NCBI GenBank assembly: GCA_035048495.1
Contig: CM068553.1
Span: forward strand, 3,789,259 to 3,853,258
DNA: 64,000 nucleotides
Direction of reading: 5' to 3'
DNA from: Euptelea pleiosperma
Lineage: Eukaryota > Streptophyta > Magnoliopsida > Ranunculales > Eupteleaceae
In this document: positions 1 to 10,595 of the stretch, in pieces
How the letters are laid out: each line of letters opens with the position of its first letter
How positions within the stretch are numbered: position 1 is the stretch's first letter
The notes under the pieces: generated by a model
What the model was told of the DNA's origin: nothing
The model's input: only the letters and a program-made list of their open reading frames with translations
The model's database searches: none
Translations under genes and position numbers: made by a program

Positions 1-662
1 ATATTTGGCCAACCCCTTGATGGACCTTCAAGATTTATAGTTGTAGGCTTTGGGCCTGTCTAATCATAGGCTTTATGAGCTGACTCCTGGGTGAGTTTCA
101 AGCCTATGGTGAAAGCATGAAAATCCAATCTAGAAATCTCCTCTCAAGCTATTTTTTTCTCGTGCCACGTGGCAAAACGTGTGAGGATGACTTTAATAGA
201 GAAAGCCTACCTGATTGTCGTCGGATAACAACATCCGACAACGTGGATTGAAACTTTTGCTTCAATTTGTTTTTGGATCGAAGCTTCCGTCCAACCTTCA
301 AAATATACAAGCCTTGTAAAACTAGAAATTCCACGTGATACACTCCTTGGGGGCCCACTAACCCAATGAATATTTGGCCAACCCCTTGATGGACCTTCAA
401 GATTTATAGTTGTTGGATTTGGGCCTGTCTAATCATGGGCTTTATGAGCTGACCACTGGGTGAGTTTCAAGCCTATGGTGAAAGCATGGAAATCCAATCT
501 GAAAATCTCCTATCAGGCTATTTTTTCTCGTGCCATGTGGCAAAATGTGTGAGGATGACTTTGATAGAGAAAGCCTACCTGATTGTCGTCGGATAACAAC
601 GTGGATTGAAACTTTTGCTTCAATTTGTTTCTAGATCGAAGCTTCCGTCCAACCTTCAAAAT
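1..662. repeat. Tandem duplication, period 369 bp
   Basis: The segment starting at base 1 restarts at base 370 with only scattered substitutions. Both copies run through the same landmarks: ATATTTGGCCAACCCCTTGA, a shared GTCGTCGGATAACAAC block, and CTTCCGTCCAACCTTCAAAA. The second copy lacks a short CATCCGACAACG stretch and ends near 662. The unit contains a TGCCACGTGGCA palindrome in the first copy. The first copy may continue left of the window. No coding potential is seen. Confidence 0.85.
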
Positions 663-874
663 TGACCACAAAGTCATCACAAGAACTTTCTATCCACCTA
701 CATATCTTATCCTAGAGGCTCAGGAGAGGCAACGCGTTCAGTCGGTACGGGCTAGGGTCAACCTGTAGCTGACTCAGGTTTTACGGTAAATATTCGGTAC
801 GGTAAAATTCATGTATAATCCGGGCGTATCATTGGAAAACCCGTCTTGGAAAAAATAATAATTTGATAACCTCA

Positions 875-1081
875 AGGGGTTGGTGAGATGGCCAGGACCA
901 CGCCTAAGGAAGTGAAGGTCCTGAGCTCGAATCCCACCCTTGGGGCCAACCCCAGGGATTTATCCTGGTAAGTTAAAGGTGGCATGTGGGACGGGGGACT
1001 GCATATGCCCCTAGGGACTAGTCGGGTGCACTAATTAGAGTCCCGGAAACCGTCGGTACCAAAATAAATAATTTTTTTTTT
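875..1081 (+). mobile_element. SINE (tRNA-derived)
   Basis: The 5' end has a Pol III A-box-like stretch (GGTTGGTGAGATGGCC). About 35 bp later comes a B-box-like GAGCTCGAATCCC at about 923-935. The body then runs through a GGGGGACT..CCCCTAGGGACTAGTCGGGTGC segment split by a few bases, and ends in an A/T-rich tail with a T run at 1072-1081. This layout of tRNA-like head, unrelated body and simple tail fits plant Au-like SINEs. The exact family is not recognised. Confidence 0.65.
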
Positions 1082-1465
1082 ATGATTTATGAATTTTTTC
1101 TTTTAAAAAATATTTTTTTTGAACTAAACCAAAAAAAAAAAAAAAAGTCACGTATAATTTATGAACTTAGCAACTTGGATCCAAAGTCCATCTGAAACGG
1201 CTTAAACAAACTCTTTAGGGTGGGTTACTGGGTTGAGTCAACCCATTGCAGGAATGCCAACCTAGGAGTGAGTGACAACTTCTTGGGGGGTAATCGGTGA
1301 GCTCGAACTCAAGCAGAAACCGGTTTGGTTGTATTGGGTCACCGAGTTGACTGAGTCCATTCCCACCCGTATTCGAGCAAGTACGGGTTGGTAGTTAGCA
1401 GTGGTTCAGCACTGGTGGATCTCAACTACCGGATCAGGGACCTTATCCACACTAGGGGCGGAACG

Positions 1466-1818
1466 CACGTAAGTGCTCTCATCAACGTTGATGACAGACC
1501 ACATAATGAGCCACGTGGCATATACTCTTAGAGACCACTGACCTTTTGAATGTTTGGCCCATCCCTAGCTGGACTTACATACTAAAATCCAATCTGATTA
1601 GTAATTTCTATCCATTGGATTAGAGTCATTTCCATGGTTTATTTCTAACCATAGATTTCGAGCATTATTTGGTTAGTCAGATCCAAAGGTTAGAAAAAAC
1701 TAATCAGGTTGATTTTTGATATGTAAGTCTACCTATGGATGGGCCAAACATCCATATGGAGTTACACGTATCTCACATTGTCGTCTGTCATCAACATTGA
1801 TGATGGAGCTCCTACGTG
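1466..1818. mobile_element. Foldback MITE, family A
   Basis: The two ends are inverted repeats of about 40 bp: CACGTAAGTGCTCTCATCAA on the left, with the reverse complement CACGTAGGAGCTCCATCATC on the right. They continue into TTGATGACAGACCACA. The internal arms carry the window-wide module (GTTTGGCCCATCCCTAG, GGACTTACATAC, CTGATTAGTAATTTCTA) in opposite orientations around 1560-1620 and 1690-1760. A GCCACGTGGC palindrome lies in the left arm near 1511. It has no ORF of its own; short ORFs here are incidental. Confidence 0.8.
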
Positions 1819-2212
1819 ATCAACGTTTACAAGTGTCGTGTGAACCCCGTGCCCCAACCCCAGTTTTGGCTATAAAGATCATCCAACCTATGAGGGTGCA
1901 CCCATATTAGAGTAGCTTAATCATATAAGTAAGAGCTTTCATTTAGACTTCGGTGGGACCCCGATCAAAAAAAAAAAGTTAGGTGGGACCCCTACAAGAG
2001 TATATTAGAATTAGAAAACATATAGATGCAAGATCCTGTGATATTTACAGCTACTAACATCTTAACCTATAGTGGTCCTCGGTAGGCCAAGATGGGGGGT
2101 CCCACTCGGGTGCTTGAATATGCCACCCATAGCCCTAATTTTTATTTTTTTGGTAAGTAAGCTAGGATCCTCATTTTTTGGCCACATGCAATAATTCTTT
2201 TGGTACAACAGA

Positions 2213-2410
2213 TTGGGGGCGTTACCATTTTCCGTTATAGCGAATTGTCCGTTATAACGAATTGTAATGCACAAGGGCAAAAAAACAAAGAAAAACAAAA
2301 AACGGCGCTAAAACAGTTCAATAAAATTAATAAAGGAAATAACGGTCATTTTTTCATAAATTTTCTCATAAAAGAACGGCTGTTATTTTCTGAGCGTTAA
2401 AACGGTTCAA
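2213..2410. repeat. AACGG/GTTATAACG repeat (partial, family E)
   Basis: The stretch has repeated TTATAACG, AAACGG and AACGGTC units with A-rich spacers, like the complete family-E elements at 3456-4115 and 49258-49628. It lacks the AAGGTTTAAA ends and is probably a truncated copy. Confidence 0.55.
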
Positions 2411-2726
2411 AATAAGAGATTGATTATTAGATGACCCTTTTCCAAAAAAAATTATTCCATAAAAAGATCTTTTTTACTTGAAATTCGTTTGTTCAAGTCA
2501 AAACTTATTTATTTTTATTTTATGGGCTCAATGAATTTGACAAACAAGGAAACCTTACTCCCACGGTCCCACCCTCCCCATCTATCACTCTCACAATCCT
2601 AGTGGTAGGGTCCACTAAGAGAAGATAAAGGGGTCAGAAAAAGGGGGTCCCCTGAGCCGTCTTTTTTTGTGAAAAAGACATTTTTAAAATATTTTTTTAG
2701 AAAAGTCATTTTTCAAAGGAAAAATA

Positions 2727-3088
2727 TGTAACAAAGTATGCCTGAAACTGTTTCAAATGCAGAAGCATGATTTTTGTTACTCACCACTATCATTTGGCCC
2801 CACTGACCGTATGGATGTTTATCCCACCCCTTGGTAGATATACACACCAAAAATCACCTTGATTGGTAGTCTATAACCATTAGATTTTAACACTTTTTAA
2901 GGTATTCTTATAGCCGTTGAATGGTACTAAAACCAACGGGTAAAACTCATTAAAAAAGCCGATTTTTGTTATGAATGTCTATTTAGGGGAGGCTAAACAT
3001 CCATCCGGTCAGTTGGCCCAGATGGCAGCGGTGACTACCAAAAATGCCACTTCCGCAAATGAAAAGATCTCAGGTATACCTTGTTACA
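2727..3088. mobile_element. Foldback MITE, family C
   Basis: It begins TGTAACAAAGTATGCCTGA and ends with the inverse GGTATACCTTGTTACA, giving inverted ends of about 20-30 bp. Inside are the module arms: CCCACTGACCGTATGGATG.., GGTGGATATACACACC and CACCTTGATTGGTAG, mirrored by AGCCGATTTTTGTTATG and CTAAACATCCATCCGG. Copies with the same ends are at 34641-35029 and 35309-35668. Confidence 0.8.
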
Positions 3089-3455
3089 AATGGTCTGTTA
3101 TAACAGACACATAGTGTAACCGTTATGACTTATAATAGTCACATTTGAGCAAAAAACGATCAGAATTTTATTATTTTATTTCAAAATAATATATTGATAA
3201 CGCTAAAATAATAGATAACACACAAAAAGATGACTCTTTATCATTTCTGTTATAATGGCTGCCAAGCCCATTTTTTTGGTTTTGGGTATCATTTGGGATC
3301 AGGCTCTCTTGAGAGCACGAGTGAAAAGACGAGTCTAAAAAATAAAAAACTTGCGAGACCACAGGTCAGGTTGCCTACCAGACCACACACAAGCTGCCTG
3401 CCGCGTGGCTTTTGTACGGTACCTACTCGGGTTTGTTGATGTTAAAACTTAAAAG

Positions 3456-4115
3456 CAAGGTTTAAAGGAGGCCGTTTTAACCGATTGAAACGGCCAGGGG
3501 CAAAAATGGGAAAAAATAAAAATAAAAAACGGAAAAAATGGAATTAAATGGATTTTAACGGAAAAGATCGCGCTAAAATTCAAATTTTGAAATTTGAAAA
3601 TTAAAAAAAAATAGATTTTAACGGAATTAAACAGATTCAATGGCTGTTTTTTTAACAAAATTTTTCAGAATAAACGGCTGTTTAAAAGATTTTAACGGTC
3701 GTTAAAACAAAAAAAATGACCGTTTTATTCAAGGTTTAAAAGGGACAGTTATAAAATAATAAAAATATAAAAAAAGGGACCGTTATAACTGGTCTGGGGC
3801 GTTACCGTTATAACGAGAGAAAAAAAGCCAGGGGCAAAAACGAAAAAAATTAAACGGAAAAAAATGGAAAATAACGGAAAAACAGAAATATCTGAAAAAA
3901 AAAGGGCACAATGGTAAAAACGAAAAAAATGGTCGTTATATTTCACAATTTTTTTCAGAAAATAAAGAATCATTATTTTCTTTATAACAAAAAAATAACA
4001 GAAAATAATGGCCGCCATTTTCGTTATAACGGCTGTTATTTTCTGGGCATTTTAACGGTATGTAACGTAACGGGGTTGGTCCGAATCTGTTATAAAGGCC
4101 ATTTTTTAAACCTTG
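3456..4115. mobile_element. Two adjoining AACGG foldback elements (family E)
   Basis: The left edge reads CAAGGTTTAAAGGAGGCCG and the right edge is its inverse, GGCCATTTTTTAAACCTTG. A second left-type end (CAAGGTTTAAAAGGGACAG) starts at 3730, so two elements lie side by side or one is nested. The interior is almost entirely A-rich sequence punctuated by AACGG, GTTAAAACG and GTTATAACG units. Long ORFs exist only because of the biased composition. Confidence 0.7.
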
Positions 4116-4123
4116 GTTTGGCC

Positions 4124-4469
4124 CATGGTTTAAAAAAACGCCGTTTAAATGCTAACATCCCAAGTCTGATACGTTAAAAATCGTACCCGTTTTGACGCTT
4201 AGAAATTAACGGTCTTTTTTTTTTCGTTTAAAACAGCCAATAAAATCGTTTTAAAGGTAGTTAAAATCTGAAAATTTTTGTGGGAAAAAAACGCCGTTAT
4301 TTCCGTTGAATTCCGTTTTCATTTTACAAATTCAAATTTTGAATTTTAAATATTAGCACAACTTTTCGTTTTTTCCATTTGTTTTTCATTTTTGTCCATC
4401 CGCTACATTTTAACGTAACACCCCCAGTCCGTTGTACCTTTAAAAAGGCCAGTCTCCTTTAAACAATGG
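4124..4469. mobile_element. AACGG foldback element (family E)
   Basis: The ends CATGGTTTAAAAAAACGCCG and the inverse CTCCTTTAAACAATG flank A/T-rich sequence with CGTTTAAA and TTTTAACG units. It sits directly after the preceding pair. Confidence 0.6.
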
Positions 4470-4496
4470 TTTGGCCAATCCCTAGGTGGAGTAAAA

Positions 4497-4815
4497 CTTG
4501 GGGCACAACGCATAATATGAGCCACGTGGCCCACCCTTGGTGGACGCTGACCGTATGGATGTTCTGCCAATCACTAGGTGGACTTACGAACCAAAAATAA
4601 ACCCGATCAATGATTTCTAAGTATTGGATTGAAGTAATTTTTGTGGGCTGATTTTAACGGTATGAATTTGAGCATTATTGAGGGTTATTTAGGTGCAAAG
4701 GTTGTAAATCACTTATCAGGCTGATCTGTGGTTTGGAAGTCTACAGAGGGACTGGCCAAACATCCATACAGTCAGCGTCCATCAAGAGTGTGCCAAGGGC
4801 TCGTATTGTGCCCGT
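4497..4815. mobile_element. Foldback MITE, family A
   Basis: The left arm has ATAATATGAGCCACGTGGCC, CTGACCGTATGGATGTT and AGGTGGACTTACGAACC. The right arm has the mirror image: TGGTTTGGAAGTCTACAGAG, GGCCAAACATCCATACAGTC and a degenerate GTGTGCCAAGGGCTCGTATTG. The arms pair over about 120 bp with mismatches. The ends are poorly preserved. Confidence 0.7.
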
Positions 4816-5249
4816 TTGACCGAAATCAACGCGACATGTGATTTTTTTTATTTCTTTTGCAGAGAAATATATGAAATTAATCTTTTGTTAACCAGAGGAG
4901 GAGAGGAGAAATTGTCCCTCGGGCCGATGTGTGGTCTGGTGGGAAGGCAAGTTTTACTCCCGTAACAGGGTTGTCCAACGTTTTCCAAATGAATGATGGC
5001 TGCTTCAAAAATCCCGCCCCTTCAAAAATGTTCTCCCATCAGAGGCTGCCATCGTTAGAATATCTGTCAAATCGTGGGCCTTGTGCTGCCACATGCAGAT
5101 GTTCGCCTCTATTTGGGACGGCACGTCCACATTGAAAATTGCTCACATCAAAATAATGTAGGTAAGTTGGAAAATATTTAAATGCAGAGAGGACTTTGGA
5201 TGCAGTTGATGGAGAGTGCTCTCATTGTCATGGACCTAAAGAGTTCATG

Positions 5250-5515
5250 TTTCGAGCCCACTAAGCGCATGGATGTTTTGTCCACCCCTTGGTGGATATA
5301 TATACCGAAATCAATCTGATTTGTCTTATTTAGCCATATATTTTAGCACTTTTTTCTGACTGATTCTGGCCATTGAATTCAAGTATGTTTTTATCATATT
5401 TTTAGGTACTTAATCCAATGGCTATAAATTATCAATCAAGCTGATTTTTGGTTTGTATATCCACGAAGGGTGAGCTAAACATCCATGCGGTTAGTGGGCC
5501 TCAAAATTTGAGCCC
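5250..5515. mobile_element. Foldback repeat, family C-like
   Basis: The left arm (GCGCATGGATGTTTTGTCC, TTGGTGGATATATATACC, CAATCTGATTTGTC) is mirrored by the right arm (AAGCTGATTTTTGGTTTG, TATATCCACGAAGGGTGAG, CTAAACATCCATGCGG). No distinct terminal inverted repeat is visible beyond the arms. Confidence 0.65.
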
Positions 5516-6235
5516 CACTTAAGGTATTTATTCTCTTGGGGCATGTTTGGTAACAATGTTACGATTGTACAATGAAATTTTATCCAAATTGTGTCTGGAT
5601 CCGACTTGATTTTGGAGAAATCAATTTATTTGCGATTATGTTTGCCTCCAACAAGCGTTTCTTTGAGGGTTATCCCGCATTAATGAACTTGCTGTTGCAT
5701 TACAGCATGCAACATCCAATTTGTGTACCCTGAAGTGCCTTGGATTGTAATTTGTAGGGCCTCAAGCCAAACACCCCTTCCGCAATTGGGAAGTAGGGGT
5801 TTTTATGGGCCTGAATTGCCCAATGATTATAGACCCGTCTCAATTGGGCCTGGTTTTGGCCTTCATTTATGGGCCCGATGGGCTGGCGGGCTGCGATTGA
5901 TTTTAAGGCTGTTAAATAAATGGACCGGGCTTGGAATTAACATTTAAAAAAAAGAGGTTTAGATCCAACCCCTTAAATCTAGGACCAGGCCAGTCTTGGG
6001 CCTAACATGTTGTGCCTGTAATGTGACGGTCCGGGCCAAGGCAAATAGAACTAATACCTTTACAGAATTGTTACGAGCCAAAATGAGCTCAGATGTAAAT
6101 CTAGATCCGGAATACTGAGACTCTAAATACCGTTCTTAAGCACAATTATGCGATGTTGCTGGGATGCAGAGGATGAGGACCCAACATCTAATGTGTCCCA
6201 CCTATAAGATCTACAAGGCCAAAATCAATGTGACA
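5516..6235. other. Intergenic, decayed repeats
   Basis: No gene is seen. The segment starts with a GGGGCATGTTTGGTAAC stretch and reaches CCAAACACCCC near 5767, a pattern typical of decayed MITEs. From about 5800 to 6035 it carries GGGCC-rich words (GGGCCTGG, GGGCCCGATGGGC, GGACCGGGCTTGG). Similar words recur at about 14990-15200, 21990-22160 and 48300-48550. Confidence 0.5.
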
Positions 6236-6239
6236 TGTT

Positions 6240-6600
6240 CGGTTACAAAGGTGGTCAGAACCCAAACCATTGGTCCAGTTCTTATCGGTTCCGGTCCTTA
6301 ACGGTTCCGGTTCTCAAAATGATGGATTCGGAACCGGAACGGATTATGTAATTTTTGTCGATTCCGGTTCTGGGTATATTGGCTCCAATCTTGATAATAT
6401 GAGAATTTTAACACTATTAATATATCGGTTCGGTTCTGGTTCCTATCAGTTTTGGCTACATATTAAACTACCCAGAATCGGAACCATTATTTTCCGTTCA
6501 TTCGGTTCCAGTTCTTTTTTAATCGGTTCCCAAAAATGTGGAACCGGGACCGATGCAGTTCCAAATAAACGGTTAAAATTGACACCCCTAGTTATAAATT
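6240..6600. repeat. GGTTCCGGTT-rich repeat
   Basis: Many GGTTCCGGTT, GGAACCGG and CGGTTCGGTTCTGG words occur on both strands, ending in AATTGACACCCCTAG. The two halves are roughly inverted. This looks like a non-autonomous DNA transposon. An open frame of 110 codons here has no recognisable domain and is composition-driven. Confidence 0.5.
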
Positions 6601-6899
6601 GAGCCACAAAGCAAGAAAAATTGAGCACCAAAAAGGAAAACCAAACCTAAACCCCTCTTTTTCAACCTTACCACAGTAAGACTAGGTATGGGTAAGCTTA
6701 AAAAACGCAATAAGCCTACTTTTACTATTTTTAAGACCTTACAAAAAAAATACGTGTTCGGATAAAATAAGAAAAGCACTTTTAAAAAGCAAAAAAAAAG
6801 TCTTAAGACATGAAAAGGAGAAGTCGTTTTTTAACAGCTTTTGCTTTTGATTTTTCTTTTGCTTTCGTGGGAAACTGTTTTTAGCAAAATTCAATTCCG

Positions 6900-7005
6900 A
6901 ACCAGGGCCACACTATACATCTTCAGATGCCTGCCCTAACCTGGGATTGAACCCGTGACTTCCCAAAGTGGGGGGTACACCATACTCACCAACCATCTTC
7001 TCTAT
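6900..7005 (-). mobile_element. SINE-like fragment (minus strand)
   Basis: On the minus strand it reads ATGGTTGGTGAGTATGGTG (A-box-like), followed by CACGGGTTCAATCCCAG (B-box, GGTTCAATCC). This is the 5' tRNA-like head of a SINE in reverse orientation. The 3' body is not clear. It sits directly left of the MITE at 7009-7270. Confidence 0.5.
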
Positions 7006-7008
7006 GGG

Positions 7009-7270
7009 ATAGAACTTTTATGAGGGATGTCACGGACCACAATATAAACCACATGGCATATTCCTTGAGATTTCGATCATGGGTTGTTTTTTTAACTGTG
7101 GAATTTGAGCATTATTTGGATTACAAAGATTCAAAGGTTTGAAATCACTAATCAGGCTTATTTTTAGTATGTCCACCTAAGGATGGGCTCCAAACATCCA
7201 TATATATGATCTGTGTCCTCTACGAGTGTGCCATTGGGCTTATATTGTGGTCTATCGGCAAAGTTCTACT
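7009..7270. mobile_element. Foldback MITE, family A, with target duplication
   Basis: The left end ATAGAACTTTTATGAGGG and the inverse of the right end (AGTAGAACTTTGCCGATAG) are inverted repeats that continue into GACCACAATATAA. The same 12-bp word CTTCTCTATGGG stands immediately outside both ends (6997-7008 and 7271-7282), consistent with a 9- to 11-bp Mutator-type target-site duplication. The internal arms carry the shared module (GTCCACCTAAGGATGGGCTC). Confidence 0.8.
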
Positions 7271-8362
7271 CTTCTCTATGGGTTTATTACTTCCATCAGT
7301 TCTGAGTTTGCCATGAAGGATCTTGGAGCTCTGCATTATTTCTTGGGTATTGAGGTCACTCAGACCTCTTTTGGTATTCATCTGTCACAGACAAAATATG
7401 CCAAGGATATTCTCTCTCGAGCACAGATGGACGATTGCAAAGCCATCTCCACGCCTCTAGCCACTAAGGTCATATCCTCTTCTGTGAGACCGACCTCTAG
7501 TGACGCTCTTTTTCGTAGTTTGGTTGGGGCACTTCAATACCTCACCCTTACTCGGCCAGATCTATCTTATGTTGTTAATTTGGTTAGCCAGTACATGCAT
7601 CATCTTAGTGAGTTTCATTTGCAGCTTGTCAAGCGCATCCTTCGTTATGTTCAAGGAACCTTAGACTGTGGTCTACACTTAATTCGTAAGAATTCCTTTG
7701 AATTATATGGCTTTTCTGATGCTGACTGGGCTGGCTGCCCTCTTACTCGTCACTCTACCTCTGGCTACTGGACTTTCTTGGGTTCGAACATTCTTTCTTG
7801 GACTGCAAAGAAGCAACCTACAGTTGCGCATTCCAGTGCTGAGGCTGAGTATCGCTCTATGGCTGTCGCTGCGGCTGAGCTGACTTGGATTGCATTTCTG
7901 TTGCGTGATATTGGCATTCATTTGTCTAAGCCTACCATATTATTTTGTGACAATCTCAGCGCCTTACATATGAGTGTTAATCCTGTCTTTCATGCGAGAA
8001 CCAAGCATATTGAGATCGATTATCATTTTGTTCGTGAGAAAGTGGCACTTGGATCTCTCATCACCCGGTTTGTTTCTTCTACCGATCAACTGGCTGATAT
8101 CTTTACTAAGCCTCTCAGTAGAGGTCGCTTTCAGACTCTTCGTACCAAGCTTGGAGTTCATCCCTTCTTACTCCTACGCTTGAAGGGGAGTAATAAGAAG
8201 GATCATACGGCTACGAATCATGACAGATCAGATTCCATTCATGGATCAGATCTGGCTCCTACAACATCTCAAGATATACCTTGGACTGATCATGCGGCTA
8301 CGGATCATGACAGATTCTGTTCTCCAATCAACGCCTATAATCTCTCCTCCAGATCTACCTAG
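7271..8362 (+). mobile_element. Ty1-copia retrotransposon pol, 3' part (RT C-terminus and RNase H)
   Basis: An uninterrupted frame encodes the last part of a copia polyprotein: the RT C-terminus (AMKDLGALHYFLGIE, LVGALQYLTLTRPDLSY) and RNase H with GFSDADWAGC, the acidic SSAEAEYRSM box, FCDN, RTKHIEIDYHFVRE and DQLADIFTKPL. Gag, protease, integrase and most of RT are missing. The in-frame start at 7226 lies inside the neighbouring MITE and is not a real start. A polypurine tract (GAAGGGGAG) follows at 8182-8190 and the 3' LTR after it. The intact frame suggests a fairly young, 5'-truncated insertion. It is not a functional gene. Confidence 0.9.
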
Positions 8363-8650
8363 AGTTTCTATCTATGGAGCTTGCTAACAATATAAGAAGC
8401 TTTCCTTATACTGTTATGGAAACCTGCACACCGTATAAGAAGCCTTCCATGTGTAGTATGGAAACTACTGATTTTGTAACAAGGTTTCCATGTATAAAGG
8501 TTTCCTTGTATACCTTGATTTTTTATTTTTAGTAACTTCTTGTAACCTAATTATTTATTATATATATGAGATCTTGGTCTCACTCTCACCTCATGTTTTG
8601 AGGAAGAAGAGATTACCGTACGAGAGTTTTCAAATTCTTTAGGGTAGCCA
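8191..8650 (+). mobile_element. 3' LTR of the copia element (boundaries approximate)
   Basis: The sequence after the polypurine tract repeats GGATCATACGGCTAC/GGACTGATCATGCGGCTAC and TATAAGAAGC..TTCC words. It then holds a TATATATATGAG promoter-like stretch at about 8558-8570 and a (G)AAGAAGAGATTACCGTACGAG segment, as in copia LTRs. The overlap with the end of the open frame (to 8362) shows that the frame reads into the LTR. No 5' LTR is present to fix the ends. Confidence 0.55.
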
Positions 8651-9096
8651 ATCCTAATTTTTTTTAACTCTTATATAGGAATGAAACGGTCTAATTCCGG
8701 TAAATCCAGACTTAGTTCCGACTTCATATATGCTGACCCAGACCAATCTACATCCTTCTCAGTCCAAACCCACAATCCAAACCTGACAAACGACCCATGA
8801 ATAATATACGGCCCGGGTGGATTCACATGTATACTGCTTATTAAAAGCCCACCCTTATAATACGCTACATCGCAAGAACTACGGAGCTTATCAGGGTTCC
8901 AAGGCCTGAGTCCCGGCCCATATACCACCCCCTACGGGACTTGGGCTGGGCTTAGTCCCTGAGATTTTAGCCTGGCCCTGCCGAAAAACAGTCATGCCTG
9001 AGGTAGCCAGCGAGCTAGTCCAACCCGAGACAGATCCTGGCCAGGCCAGGCCCATTGGGCCAAATTTACACCCCTACTGATCATTAGATGATCCAT

Positions 9097-9100
<4 letters not shown>

Positions 9101-9148
<48 letters not shown>
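9101..9148. repeat. (GA)n microsatellite
   Basis: About 24 uninterrupted GA units. The region 8660-9075 before it holds GGCCCGGG-rich decayed repeat sequence, and 9150-9987 shows no gene, only poly-T runs near 9465-9515. Confidence 0.95.
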
Positions 9149-9153
<5 letters not shown>

Positions 9154-9990
9154 GTAAATGTGGAGTCGTCAGGATGTTTAGTCATTAAATGAAAAGGTCG
9201 TCGTGGAGTGAGGAGGGGCTCGGGCTCTCCCCCAAAGAACGACAAGGATTTCAAAATTGATTTCTCAAAGGATAGGATGAGAGAGTACAGTGAACTCGTG
9301 AACCTGGTGAGATTCCTCGCTTTCCTCAACAAATCCAATCATCCCACCCCCCACCACCCACCACCCATTCTCTCCTCTAAATCCAAAAAGTCAATTACTT
9401 CTCACGTGATTCATTGTTTGTCAAATTTGACCAAAATGTCATCCAAATTCCAACCAATTAATCTTTTTTTTTTTTAAGGGATTTTTTTTTTTTTTTTTTA
9501 CAGGCAAATTTTTTTTTAATAATGCAATAAGTATTGCAACTCACCGAAATTTGGGTTACATGCATCCAAGATCACAACCATGGGCGGATTTTCTGTCTTT
9601 TAATGTAAACTAAGCTGGTCAACTTGGGTCAACATTTGGTCAACTGACCTTGGACAAAGTCATAGGGGGTATGTCAAAAATTCCCAAAAATTTATCTTTA
9701 CTGATTTACCAAGGTTGGGATAAACTTGTTCTCCCGATTACCCCGTCCATACATATCCATGTGTCGATCTTCAATGAGGCAGCTGGATAATAGATGACCA
9801 ACTCAGCCGGACTAAAGATTAATCCATTTTTTTTTTACTGTTTCTTTCTTTCTTTGGTAGAAAGATAATTAAAGGTACTTAGATACTTTAGTGCAATCTT
9901 GTATAAAACTTTAAGACAGCACCTACAAGTTTGTGCACCCTCCAAAACCAATTTTAGGAAAAAAAAAAAAAAAACAAATGTATTACCTAA

Positions 9991-10298
9991 GGCCCTGTTT
10001 GATTACCAAGTGGGAAAATTGCATTTTTCTTAGGAAAACACAACTGTCCATTGTTTGATAGCCAGTATAAATCTGTATAATTTTCCCTAACAAGTCATTA
10101 AAATCTGGATAACTTTTTCCTACTAAGCCCGGAATTCATTTCCCATCCCGATAGGTGAGAATTCATTTCCACCTGAAAATATATCTTTATTTTCTCACAT
10201 GATTGAAATATGTGTTCTCACTTGCAATCAATCAGCCATTTAAGGCATATCCCAGATGCATTTTTTGGGGAAAATTTTCCGTGCAATCAAACACGGCC
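9991..10298. mobile_element. Tourist/Harbinger-like MITE
   Basis: The element begins GGCCCTGTTTGATTACC and ends with the inverse, GCAATCAAACACGGCC. Both ends are flanked by TAA (9988-9990 and 10299-10301), the 3-bp target duplication typical of PIF/Harbinger MITEs. It is 308 bp, AT-rich and non-coding. It ends about 300 bp upstream of the ABCG start codon. Confidence 0.85.
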
Positions 10299-10595
10299 TA
10301 AGGTAAAGGCCTCTTCATTAAGAAAAATGAGGAAATAAGGGGCTTCTTAATAATTAAAATAAAGAAGAAAGTCTGATGAGTAGAGGCTTTTTAAGTCATT
10401 TCTCAGGCTAAACCCTGGTTTTGATATTAGGAAAACAGTAATGCAATAGAACTACTTGGGTCAGGTGTACCCCAAACTTTTTAATTCTTACATCTCTTAT
10501 CCTCCACACCATTACCCAAGTCATGGAACAATTCATCTACACATCCTCCTCCCATATCTTACCCCAACTCCTCTCCCTCTCCCCCCACCAATTCC

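Noticed and set aside
6270..6602. Gly/Ser-rich 110-codon frame
   Set aside because: It is produced by GGTTCCGG repeat words and has no homology I can recognise.
7226..7270. In-frame N-terminal extension of the copia pol frame
   Set aside because: These bases belong to the MITE arm (GTGTGCCATTGGGCTTATAT), so the first 15 codons are chance.
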